Translations under genes and position numbers: made by a program | Assembly: GCA_010365215.1 (NCBI GenBank) | Contig: JAAFGT010000006.1 | Location: forward strand, 50,872-114,871 | Reading direction: 5' to 3' | Length of the DNA: 64,000 bases | DNA from: Acidipila sp. | GTDB taxonomy: Bacteria; Acidobacteriota; Terriglobia; Acidiferrales; UBA7541 | In this document: positions 11,601 to 19,607 of the stretch, in pieces | Layout: each line of letters begins with the position of its first letter | Position numbering within the stretch: position 1 is the first letter of the stretch | The notes under the pieces: model-generated | The model's input: only the letters and a program-made list of their open reading frames with translations | Database searches by the model: none | Told to the model about the DNA's origin: nothing

Positions 11601-12170
11601 ATGGGATTACTGGTGGGCCTGGCGGTAGTAGTGGTGCTGGTGTTTGTGATGATCATCAGCATTTACAACGGGCTGGTGAGCCTGAAGCTGCAAGCCGAAA
11701 ATGCCTGGGCGGACATTGACGTGCAGCTCAAGCGCCGGCACGACCTGATCCCGAACGTCATTGAGACGGTAAAAGGATATGCGGCTCATGAAAAGGGTAC
11801 GCTCGAAGGCGTCATTGCCGCGCGCAATCGCGCCATGAGCGCACAGGGTCCGGCCGCGCAGGGCGAGGCCGAAGGCGTGCTCTCCGGCGCGCTGCGGCAG
11901 GTGTTCGCGCTGGCCGAAGCGTACCCACAGCTCCGCGCGGTGGAAAGCTTTACCAGCCTGCAGAAAACACTTGCGGACCTCGAAGAGACGCTGCAGAACG
12001 CGCGGCGGTATTACAACGCCGTGGTTCGCGACTTCAATACCAAGATCGAGCAGTTCCCTTCGAACATCATCGCCGGAATGTTTAATTTCAAAGAGCGCGA
12101 GTTCTTCGAGTTGAAAGACTCCGCGGAACGTGAAACCCCCAAGGTCAGCTTCGACGCAAAGCCGGCGTAG
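11601..12170 (+). CDS. lemA: LemA family membrane protein
   Basis: A 189-residue LemA protein: an N-terminal transmembrane helix (residues 3-22, out of the cytoplasm for the rest), then NAWADIDVQLKRRHDLIPNV, the family signature, and a long helical bundle ending in FNFKEREFFELKD. The frame opens at 11472, but ATG 11601 follows GAGGTG by 7 bp and begins right at the membrane helix. It is followed immediately by a DUF2207 gene, the usual partner in many bacteria. The molecular function of LemA is not established. Confidence 0.92.
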   Translation: MGLLVGLAVVVVLVFVMIISIYNGLVSLKLQAENAWADIDVQLKRRHDLIPNVIETVKGYAAHEKGTLEGVIAARNRAMSAQGPAAQGEAEGVLSGALRQVFALAEAYPQLRAVESFTSLQKTLADLEETLQNARRYYNAVVRDFNTKIEQFPSNIIAGMFNFKEREFFELKDSAERETPKVSFDAKPA

Positions 12171-12171
12171 C

Positions 12172-13983
12172 GTGCGATTGGCCGGATTATTTCGCTGGAA
12201 AACTGCACCTGACGGTTGTGGGACTTCTCGCAGCCGCAGCCTGCGGCGCCCGGCCGCTGCGTCGCATTTGCTGCTGGCATGTGTTCTGTTCGCGGGCATT
12301 TTGTTGGCCGCCGCGGCACCGGCTACAGCGCGCACGCTTACTATCGCCCGCTTCGATGCCGAGGTGACCGTCAACGCCGACGGCACGCTCGACGTCAGCG
12401 AACGAATTGACGCGCGCTTTGCCGGCACATGGAACGGCATCTACCGTACGATCCCCATCGAGTACAAGACCCCGCAGGGATTCGACTACACGCTGCTGCT
12501 GGATGTGGTCAGCGTCACCGATGGAGATTATGCCGCGCTGCGCTATGAGACCAGCCGCGAGCGCCATTATCTCAAACTGAAAATCTATGTGCCGGGCGCC
12601 ACAGACGCGACCCGCACGGTGAATATCACCTACAAGGTCCATAACGGCGTGAAGTTTTTCGAGGATCATGACGAGCTGTACTGGAACATTACCGGTGACG
12701 AGTGGCCGGTGAGTATCGAACAGGCCAGCGCGAAGATACAGTTGCCCGCGGGGGCCGGCGGCCTCCGCGCAGTGGCCTACACCGGAGCCTTCGGCGCGCG
12801 CGCGCAGGACGCCGACGTCACCGTCGAAGGAAATGAGGTTCGCCTGTCGATGCGGCGCGCGCTGGCCTTTCATGAAGGCCTGACCGCCGTGGTGGGGTGG
12901 GACAAGGGGTTGGTGCGGCAACCCAGCGCCAGTGAAAACCTGTGGCTTTTTCTGCGCAGCAACTGGCCGCTGGTCATTCCCGTGCTGGTGTGGATCGTGG
13001 TCTTATTTTTCTGGCTGAATTATGGCCGCGATCCCCGAATGCGCCCCATCGCCGCGCAGTACGCGCCACCCGAAACGTTAACGCCGGCCGAAGCGGGCAC
13101 GCTGGCGGACAACCGCGCCGACATGCGCGACATCACTGCCACTATCGTGGATCTCGCCGTGCGCGGCTATATCCTCATCGAGGAAAAAGAGACCGAGATA
13201 CTGCTGGGCCTGATGCACGGAAAAGAATATGCCCTGCACCAGCTCAAAGCGCCGGCGAACTGGCAGGACCTGCGCGGCCACGAAGTGGCCTTGATGAATG
13301 CATTGTTCACCGGGCGCGATGTCGTCGAACTGCACGAGCTGCAAAATCACTTCTACGAAAGCCTGCCGGGAATTCGCACGCAGATTTTCGAGGAGCTGAT
13401 GGCGCGGCACTTTCTCAAGGTTCGGCCCGACGCATTGCGAATGGGCATGCTGGCCGGCGCCGCCGTAACCGGTGGACTGATCTTCTTTGTGGGCAGCTTC
13501 CTCAGCAGACATCTGGGCATGCAGATGCTACCGTTCGTCATTGCCGCGGTGCTGAGCGCCCTGCCCATCGCCGTCCTCTCCTTCATCATGCACGAGCGAA
13601 CCGTGGAGGGGACCCGCGCGCTGGAAAGCGTTCTGGGCTTCGAAGATTTTCTGCGCCGCGTGGAAGGCGACCAGCTCAATCGCGTGGTCAAGACGCCGCA
13701 GATGTTTGAAAAGTTTCTCCCGTTCGCCATGGCCTTGGGCGTGGAGCGCCAGTGGTGCAAGGCTTTCGAGGGCATCTTTACCCAGCCGCCGTCGTGGTAT
13801 CAGGGACCGGGTTACGGCCCGGGTTTTTCTACATACTACTTCGCGAACAGCTTGAACGGCCTCACGACACGCGCTTCCTCCATGATGACCTCGGCCCCGC
13901 GCAGCACCGGCGGCTCGGGGTTTTCCGGCGGGGGAGGATTTTCCGGAGGAGGATTTGGCGGCGGTGGTGGCGGCGGATTCTAA
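12172..13983 (+). CDS. DUF2207 membrane protein with Gly-rich tail
   Basis: About 603 residues. An Arg-rich n-region and hydrophobic stretch form a signal peptide. The N-terminal DUF2207 beta domain covers about 50-250 (TIARFDAEVTVNADGTLDVSE). A membrane helix VIPVLVWIVVLFFWL and two more near residues 430-475 follow, with a cytoplasmic region between them. The C-terminus is a glycine/serine run (SGGGFGGGGGGGF), as in the family. GTG 12172 starts 1 bp after the lemA stop; GTG 12130 is possible but would overlap lemA by 41 bp. The tight LemA pairing suggests a joint envelope role. Confidence 0.88.
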   Translation: MRLAGLFRWKTAPDGCGTSRSRSLRRPAAASHLLLACVLFAGILLAAAAPATARTLTIARFDAEVTVNADGTLDVSERIDARFAGTWNGIYRTIPIEYKTPQGFDYTLLLDVVSVTDGDYAALRYETSRERHYLKLKIYVPGATDATRTVNITYKVHNGVKFFEDHDELYWNITGDEWPVSIEQASAKIQLPAGAGGLRAVAYTGAFGARAQDADVTVEGNEVRLSMRRALAFHEGLTAVVGWDKGLVRQPSASENLWLFLRSNWPLVIPVLVWIVVLFFWLNYGRDPRMRPIAAQYAPPETLTPAEAGTLADNRADMRDITATIVDLAVRGYILIEEKETEILLGLMHGKEYALHQLKAPANWQDLRGHEVALMNALFTGRDVVELHELQNHFYESLPGIRTQIFEELMARHFLKVRPDALRMGMLAGAAVTGGLIFFVGSFLSRHLGMQMLPFVIAAVLSALPIAVLSFIMHERTVEGTRALESVLGFEDFLRRVEGDQLNRVVKTPQMFEKFLPFAMALGVERQWCKAFEGIFTQPPSWYQGPGYGPGFSTYYFANSLNGLTTRASSMMTSAPRSTGGSGFSGGGGFSGGGFGGGGGGGF

Positions 13984-14033
13984 GAAGCTCTGCCGGCTGG
14001 GTACGACTGTTCTCTAGAGCGCGTGCGGCAAAC

Positions 14034-15935
14034 TCAATCCTTCAGGCTTCCTTCAGGTACCGAAGCGACACCGGGAAAGCGAAAGCGCACTGGCAGAACC
14101 GTCTCGCGTCGCCGCTCTTCTTCCAGATTCCGCACACGAGCCTTCAGCAGATCATCGAGTGAGACGATACCCAGCAGCTTGCGCGAGGCGCCCGGCTCCA
14201 CTACAGGAAAGCGCGTGATTCCCGTTTCCGCCATGCGATGAACAATTACGCGGAGTGATTCGTTGGGGTAAGCCTCCACCGGATTTGGCCGGGCCAGATC
14301 GGCGAGCGTGGCTGCCGCCTGCTCCGGGCCGTGGTCGCGCAGGAATTTCTGCACTTCGTTGCGCGTCAGCACGCCGACCAGTGATCCGTTTTCGTCCACT
14401 ACGGGGAGCAACCGCTGGCCGCGACGATGATCGGTCTTCACCAGATGAGCCAGATCATTCAACGTAACGGTAGCGGGAAGCGCCAGGACGTTGGTGCGCA
14501 TCACTTCACGCACGAAAAGAATTTCCAGAGGGTCCACGGCGTACTCACGGCTCAGGTGATAGCCGCGGCGCTCGAGTTTTTCGGTCAAGATAGACCGGCG
14601 CAAGGTAAGCACGGTGAAACCGTGGGCGATCATGCTGGCTACCAGCAACGGCAAGAGCATATTTACGTCGTGAGTGAGCTCAACCGCAAAAATAATACCC
14701 GTGAAGGGTGAACGCATCGTCCCCCCCAGGATCGCGCCCATGCCCACGAGCGGCCAAAATCCTGCACCTTCGCCGGGCAGGAACATGGCTGCCAAGCCGC
14801 CGACCGCGCCGCCCATCATCAGCAGCGGCGCGAGCACGCCTCCGGACGTGCCGGAGCCTAGCGACACGGCCCAGATGGTCCACTTGATAATCAAGACGCC
14901 GAGAATCAAATGCAGCGTGCCTTCGCCGGCAAGCAGTTTCCCGATTACGTCGTAGCCCACACCGAGTGCTTCCGGAAAAATATAGCCACCGATTCCAATG
15001 GCCAAGCCGCCGATTGCCGGCCACCACATCCAATGAATGGGCAGTTTGGCGAATGCGTCTTCAGCGGCATAGACCGAAAGCGTCATTAACGTGGAGAGAA
15101 GTCCGGCGAGCAGACCGACCAGCACGCATCCCGCAAGGCCTGCAGGGCCGATGAATATCGGGTGGGGTGCCGTAGGAAAGAGCGGACCCACTCCCAGCAG
15201 ATATCGCCGCATGGCTGCCGCCGCGGCGCTCGCTAATGCTACGGGAATCAGGCTGCGCGGCTTCCATTCGAAGAGCAGCAGCTCCACAGCCAGCAACACT
15301 GCGGCCACAGGCGAAGCGAAGGTCGCCGACATTCCCCCGGCCGCGCCCGCCACCAGCAGCGTCTTGCGCTCGGTGCTGGTAAGGTGGAAAAGTTGCGCGA
15401 TCATTGAGCCGAAAGCTCCGCCGGTCATGATGATTGGGCCTTCCGCGCCGAAGGGGCCGCCGGAACCGATGGAAATGGCGGAAGAAAGCGGCTTGAGCAG
15501 AGCCACCTTGGGTTCAATTCGGCTGCCATTGATCAGGATGGCTTCGATGGCCTCCGGAATACCGTGCCCGCGTATTCGTTCCGACCCGTAGCGGGCCATA
15601 TTTCCGATAATTAACGCGCCGGCAACGGGCACGAGGATAACCCACGCACCCAGGTGGTTGCCTTGCGGCGTAATCATTTCAGTTTTCCAGCGGCCGAAGA
15701 AAAACAGATTGGTAAACAGCCCGATCAGCCGCAATAACGCGAGCGCGACAAATGCGCTAAAAACGCCTATGGCCGTGGCCAGTAGCGAGATCGGAATCAC
15801 GCGCATGGGCGTAGTGAAATCGCCTAGCTTGCCGGACTGCTCGCCTTGCATCAGCGCCTGCCAGGCGCGCTGCGCTTTCTGTTTCCAGTCTTGTCCACGC
15901 GGCTTCATGCGGCGGGCCTTGGATTGTGAACTCAA
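14034..15935 (-). CDS. clcA: ClC-family chloride channel/antiporter with two CBS domains
   Basis: A 633-residue ClC protein. GSGGPFGAEGP at 157-167 contains the gating glutamate position Glu165, and GSGTSGGVLAPLLMMGG is the second anion-binding loop. About ten hydrophobic helices cover residues 45-455. Two CBS motifs follow at about 475-610 (LPVVDENGSLVGVLTRNEV and FPVVEPG...LLGIVSLDDLL), which often bind adenine nucleotides. The start is TTG at 15933-15935 with AGGAG 8 bp upstream. It lies 10 bp after the marR gene, so MarR probably controls it. Transport mode (channel or H+/Cl- exchange) cannot be read from the sequence with certainty. Confidence 0.9.
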   Translation of the reverse strand: MSSQSKARRMKPRGQDWKQKAQRAWQALMQGEQSGKLGDFTTPMRVIPISLLATAIGVFSAFVALALLRLIGLFTNLFFFGRWKTEMITPQGNHLGAWVILVPVAGALIIGNMARYGSERIRGHGIPEAIEAILINGSRIEPKVALLKPLSSAISIGSGGPFGAEGPIIMTGGAFGSMIAQLFHLTSTERKTLLVAGAAGGMSATFASPVAAVLLAVELLLFEWKPRSLIPVALASAAAAAMRRYLLGVGPLFPTAPHPIFIGPAGLAGCVLVGLLAGLLSTLMTLSVYAAEDAFAKLPIHWMWWPAIGGLAIGIGGYIFPEALGVGYDVIGKLLAGEGTLHLILGVLIIKWTIWAVSLGSGTSGGVLAPLLMMGGAVGGLAAMFLPGEGAGFWPLVGMGAILGGTMRSPFTGIIFAVELTHDVNMLLPLLVASMIAHGFTVLTLRRSILTEKLERRGYHLSREYAVDPLEILFVREVMRTNVLALPATVTLNDLAHLVKTDHRRGQRLLPVVDENGSLVGVLTRNEVQKFLRDHGPEQAAATLADLARPNPVEAYPNESLRVIVHRMAETGITRFPVVEPGASRKLLGIVSLDDLLKARVRNLEEERRRETVLPVRFRFPGVASVPEGSLKD

Positions 15936-15945
15936 CGGCTAACTC

Positions 15946-16410
15946 CTATTTTTTCTTTTGGGAGACTTTGTCCCGACGCGGTGAACGGCGACCCGCTGAA
16001 GCGAGCGGCGTTACCACGGATTCGAGCGCTCTGATTAGTTGCGGGCCCGCCGAGCGCAATTCGGCCAAGTGATGGCGCGAAAGGCGCACCAGCACGTTCG
16101 TGCCGCGAGTGGTGACGTACACGAACACGCGGCGGCCGTCCAGGGGGTGGCGCACGCGCCGCACCAGTCCGCGCCGCGCCATGCGGTTCACCAACTCAAC
16201 GGTGCTGTTGTGGCGGAGCATCAGCCGCTCGGCCAGGCCGCCGATGGTGAGATGTTCCGCGGCGGGCCCACCCCGAAGCGCTAACAGCAATTGGTGCTGG
16301 TGGGGCTCGAGGCCTGCTTGGCGAGCCGCGCCTTCGCTAAAGTGCAGAAACCGCCTCAGGTGATAGCGAAATTCCGCCAAGGCCATTTCGCTGCTGGCTT
16401 TCTGGCGCAT
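15946..16410 (-). CDS. MarR-family transcriptional regulator
   Basis: A 154-residue winged-helix protein. The MarR core runs from LEPHQHQLLLALRG through LTIGGLAERLMLRHNSTVELVNRM (recognition helix) to the wing RRVRHPLDGRRVFVYVT. It is the first gene of an operon with the ClC transporter. A perfect inverted repeat overlaps its promoter just before the start codon, the expected place for autoregulation. The first ATG is 7 bp from the -10 box, so the mRNA is probably leaderless; Met9 is the only alternative start. The effector is unknown. Confidence 0.9.
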   Translation of the reverse strand: MRQKASSEMALAEFRYHLRRFLHFSEGAARQAGLEPHQHQLLLALRGGPAAEHLTIGGLAERLMLRHNSTVELVNRMARRGLVRRVRHPLDGRRVFVYVTTRGTNVLVRLSRHHLAELRSAGPQLIRALESVVTPLASAGRRSPRRDKVSQKKK

Positions 16411-16417
16411 GTTTTCT

Positions 16418-16447
16418 ATTATATCGTAATACGATATGTTATTTCAA
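16418..16447 (-). promoter_or_regulatory. marR-clcA promoter, near consensus
   Basis: On the minus strand TTGAAA (16442-16447) and a perfect TATAAT (16418-16423) are separated by 18 bp. Seven bases separate the -10 box from the ATG at 16408-16410, so transcription would begin at or next to the start codon. Confidence 0.75.
16421..16437. promoter_or_regulatory. Inverted-repeat operator, presumably bound by MarR
   Basis: A perfect inverted repeat with 7-bp arms ATATCGT and ACGATAT around a 3-bp centre. It fills the promoter spacer and overlaps the -10 box of the marR-clcA operon, so a bound regulator would block RNA polymerase. Binding by this MarR protein is inferred from position. Confidence 0.7.
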
Positions 16448-16490
16448 GAGCGTGCGGTCAAGATGAACTGGGGCTGTCACAAATTGAAAA

Positions 16491-17102
16491 TCACGAAGGC
16501 CGGGGACCGGTAACGCGAAGACGGGGCAAGATGGCGGGGACGTAGCGCGTGTAGGCGTCGAAGTCGTCGCCGAAGGCATCGTGGAGGAGTTTCGCTTCGA
16601 TGTGGATGCGGATTGCCGTGCCGAGACTAAACAGAACCACCGCCGCGAGGAGCACGGGCCAGGCGACGTTCACAAGGCCGGTGGCCACCAGCAGCCCGAG
16701 CATGGCTGTGTAAATCGGATGCCTCATGTGGCTATAGGCTCCCGCGACGATGAGTTGATGGTCGCGCGTGAGGCGCGCCGCCAGGCTCCACTGCTTGCCC
16801 AGCGTACGCACCGCGGACATGGCCAGCCAAATCGAAGCGATGGCGAGTGGAATGGCCGCGAGCGATAAGACGTCCTGAAGATTCTGCGGCAGTGCAAACT
16901 GCCGCAGCACAAGATCCCGGCGGCAATTGAAGACGGCTCCAAAGGCCATGCCTTGCATAGCGATTCCCCACCACGACGCCGGGGCGCGTTTAGCAGCGGC
17001 AGACTTTGGGGGCTTTTTTCGCAACAAGAAGATGAAAGCGAAAGAAAACCAACAGGCCATCACTGCCACGAATGCAAAGGTCTGTATGGCGTCAAAGTGC
17101 AT
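16491..17102 (-). CDS. Isoprenylcysteine carboxyl methyltransferase-family membrane protein
   Basis: A 203-residue integral membrane protein with five or so hydrophobic segments (starting IQTFAFVAVMACWFSFAFIF). The C-terminal ICMT/PEMT signature reads GAYSHMRHPIYTAMLG, then a helix pair and EAKLLHDAFGDDFDAYTRYV, the SAM-binding RHP and the conserved E...Y segment. Such proteins methylate small or membrane-bound substrates. The bacterial substrates are mostly unknown. GGAAGGGAG just before the ATG supports the start. It stands alone between marR and a GNAT gene on the same strand. Confidence 0.85.
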   Translation of the reverse strand: MHFDAIQTFAFVAVMACWFSFAFIFLLRKKPPKSAAAKRAPASWWGIAMQGMAFGAVFNCRRDLVLRQFALPQNLQDVLSLAAIPLAIASIWLAMSAVRTLGKQWSLAARLTRDHQLIVAGAYSHMRHPIYTAMLGLLVATGLVNVAWPVLLAAVVLFSLGTAIRIHIEAKLLHDAFGDDFDAYTRYVPAILPRLRVTGPRPS

Positions 17103-17158
17103 GGGCTCCCTTCCCCGCGCGCGGGCATGTGCTCTTTCTCGTAAGATCGGATTGGCAT

Positions 17159-17614
17159 TTAGAGTTCCTTGCGGAAGACATGCTGCGTCTTAGAAATCTT
17201 GTAGCCGATGCGCTGGTAGAACAGATGCGTATCCTGGCGCACAATGTTGGAGCGCAGACTCACGACGGCATATTTATTCTCGTGAGCCCATTGCTCGGCC
17301 TGCTGCATCAGCAGGCGGCCGACCCCGCCGCCGCGCAACGCGGCATCCACGACGAGGCCGGCCACCTCCGCGCGCGGGTCCGATTCCATGACGTGATAAC
17401 CAAAAACCTGCAACCAGCCGCCGATTCTTCCTCCGGGCAATTCGGCAACAAACAGCGCGTGCGTTGAGTCGGCAAGCACGAGTTCCATGCGATGCTCAAC
17501 TTGCAGTTTCGTGGAGGGGTAGCCGAGTTGACCGGCTAGCTCGGCAATGGCCGCGGCGTCTCCTATTCGCGCTCGCCGGATAACCGATGCATGTTTCTGT
17601 GCCGGGGTAGTCAT
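17159..17614 (-). CDS. GNAT-family N-acetyltransferase
   Basis: A 151-residue GNAT domain. AEVAGLVVDAALRGGGVGRLLM is motif A with the RGGGVG acetyl-CoA pyrophosphate loop, preceded by the beta strand GGWLQVFGYHV. NIVRQDTHLFYQRIGYK is motif B. The protein transfers acetyl from acetyl-CoA to an unknown amine. It precedes dtd's direction by being downstream of dtd on the same strand with 58 bp between them, so weak co-transcription is possible. Confidence 0.85.
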   Translation of the reverse strand: MTTPAQKHASVIRRARIGDAAAIAELAGQLGYPSTKLQVEHRMELVLADSTHALFVAELPGGRIGGWLQVFGYHVMESDPRAEVAGLVVDAALRGGGVGRLLMQQAEQWAHENKYAVVSLRSNIVRQDTHLFYQRIGYKISKTQHVFRKEL

Positions 17615-17672
17615 GCGCAGTGGCCTTTTCTACGAAGCGGCCTTCGCTGCGAAGCCGCGTTCGCTATGCGAT

Positions 17673-18122
17673 TCAAAAAAGCTTAGCAGAGTCGACCAGG
17701 ATGGTCACGGGACCTTCATTGGTTAATTCGACGGACATTTGCGCGCGGAACACGCCCGTCTCGACGCGAACCCCGTGCGATCGCAAGGCGCGCAGACAGT
17801 CTTCGTATAGCGCTTCCGCTTGCTCGTGAGTTGCAGCCTGATCGAAGCCCGGGCGCCGGCCTCTGCGCACGTCGCCGTAAAGCGTGAACTGGCTGATCAC
17901 CAACGCTGCCCCTCCGCTTTCGAGCAGCGATCGGTTCATTTTGCCCTGATCGTCTTCGAATATGCGCAAGTGAGCGATTTTATCGGCGATGTAGACGGCC
18001 TCCGCGGGGGTGTCCTCGCAGCCCACGCCGATCAGGGCTACAACGCCGGATTCGATGGCGCCGGTAATTTTCTCTTCGACCACAACGCGTGCCCGGCTGA
18101 CTCGCTGTATGACTGCGCGCAT
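17673..18122 (-). CDS. dtd: D-aminoacyl-tRNA deacylase
   Basis: A 149-residue Dtd protein, the standard length. [13 protein letters not shown] is the conserved N-terminus, [17 protein letters not shown] contains the SQFTL motif, and [11 protein letters not shown] contains the cis-Pro NxGPVT motif that reads D-amino acids at the active site. It hydrolyses D-aminoacyl- and glycyl-mischarged tRNAs. The frame extends 21 codons upstream, but ATG 18120-18122 gives the family N-terminus. No unusual residue is seen. Confidence 0.95.
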   Translation of the reverse strand: MRAVIQRVSRARVVVEEKITGAIESGVVALIGVGCEDTPAEAVYIADKIAHLRIFEDDQGKMNRSLLESGGAALVISQFTLYGDVRRGRRPGFDQAATHEQAEALYEDCLRALRSHGVRVETGVFRAQMSVELTNEGPVTILVDSAKLF

Positions 18123-18230
18123 TCTGTGGCCTCCCGTTCTGAAAAGTTCTAGCTGGTAAAACCGGGAACACAACGGCGAAATCACATGACTCGCCGAGCC
18201 AAGCTTCCTTGTTTTCGCCGGTGAGCCTCG

Positions 18231-19187
18231 CTACGCTGCCTTACGCTTCCCTGCCTGCCGGTGCGCTGATCTATGTTTGGGAACTCGCTTGCGGGCTCGC
18301 TGGCTTGAGCCACGCGACATTTGCTTTTGCGCGACTTTCTTCCGGCGCCGCGGGGCGGCCTGGCAATGCGGGCAGAAATAGCTGCTGCGGCCGGCGACAA
18401 TCACGCGGCGAATTTTCGTGCCGCAGCGGGAACAGGCTTTGCCTTCGCGCCCGTAAGCGCGGTGACGAATCTGGAAGGTTCCTGGTTTTCCCTCGCTGTC
18501 CACATAGTCGGAAATGGAGCTGCCGCCGAGGCGAATCGCTTCTTCCAGAATCTTGCGGATGGCGCGGTAGAGTGCGCGGCGCTCGTGGTCTCGCAACCTG
18601 GAGGCATTCCGCGTGGGATGAATCCGCGCGCGGTAGAGGCTTTCGTCCGTATAGATATTTCCCAGCCCGCGGAACACGCCCTGGTTCAGAAGCAGCGCCT
18701 TAATCATGGTGCCGCGCCCAGCGAGACGCGAAGTGAATTGTTGCTCAGTCATCTCCAGCGGCTCGAGTCCCAGCATTCCGAGAATGGCGGGCATTCCGCT
18801 TTCACGCTCCACGCGGATGCGTCCAAAGCGTCGCGCGTCGGTGTAACGGACTTCGCGGCCGTCATCGAGCGAGAGGAACACATGCGTGTGCGGTTCCACG
18901 GGCTCGGCCGGGGCGCAGACCAGCACGTGGCCGGTCATGCCCAGATGAATCAGCAGAAAAAAAGATTCCTGCGAGGAATTCGCCGCGGCCCGCTCCAGGC
19001 GCAGCGCCATGAGCTTGCCGTGACGCCGCACTTCAGCGAAGCGACTGCCCGGCAACATGCTTTCGAGAGCTGCCGGATCATCGATGAAGTCTGTCTTGGC
19101 GCTAAGTTGGACGCTGAGAATTGTGCGTCCGGGCAAGTGGGCGCGCAGCCCGCGGGCAACGGTCTCGACTTCGGGAAGTTCGGGCAT
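18231..19187 (-). CDS. mutM: Formamidopyrimidine-DNA glycosylase with extended basic tail
   Basis: A 318-residue Fpg protein. It must begin at the ATG at 19185-19187 so that the catalytic Pro2 and Glu3 (MPELPEVETVARGL) are exposed; the frame is open 46 codons further. The H2TH region (NIYTDESLYRARIHP) and a zinc finger with four cysteines (CSRCG...YFCPHC) are complete. After the finger there is an unusual tail of about 40 residues made largely of Lys, Arg, Ser and Gln, absent from standard Fpg of about 270 residues. It removes oxidised purines and nicks the abasic site. Confidence 0.95.
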   Translation of the reverse strand: MPELPEVETVARGLRAHLPGRTILSVQLSAKTDFIDDPAALESMLPGSRFAEVRRHGKLMALRLERAAANSSQESFFLLIHLGMTGHVLVCAPAEPVEPHTHVFLSLDDGREVRYTDARRFGRIRVERESGMPAILGMLGLEPLEMTEQQFTSRLAGRGTMIKALLLNQGVFRGLGNIYTDESLYRARIHPTRNASRLRDHERRALYRAIRKILEEAIRLGGSSISDYVDSEGKPGTFQIRHRAYGREGKACSRCGTKIRRVIVAGRSSYFCPHCQAAPRRRKKVAQKQMSRGSSQRARKRVPKHRSAHRQAGKRKAA

Positions 19188-19607
19188 GGTTCTCGGAAGA
19201 TTCCAAGGTAGCACAGTGCAGGGCGCGAGATGAGGAAGCCGATGTGATGAATTGCGCTGCGATGTGATGTGTGTCCGTGTTGCAGATTGGTGAAATGTAA
19301 CCTGCTGATTATAAGGGTTATACAAGGATATCGCTTAACATAATAAAATTACACAAGGATTTCCAGAGAAATAGAAAAGGTGGTTTTTGTGAGCTTCTAT
19401 TACTACTACGTAACGGTGTGCAGGGGGATAGGCAGGAACCTTGCGGGAGCCTGACGGCTTCGGTTTTGGCGACGCTGAGGATGGGGATGTCAGGGCAGGA
19501 GTGGAATTCATATGCCCTCATGTAGCGATGACTCTGTCGCGGTCAAGTCAAGCGAGCAAGAGCTGTGGTTGAGTTTGCGATAACGATGTTTCTCGTTCTA
19601 GTTGGAT
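19188..19607. other. Non-coding stretch between mutM and a TPR regulator
   Basis: About 420 bp without a convincing gene on either strand. The middle (19300-19420) is AT-rich compared with its flanks and holds short A/T runs, suggesting promoter DNA for mutM or an unidentified small RNA. No tRNA, repeat or strong terminator was found. Confidence 0.5.
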
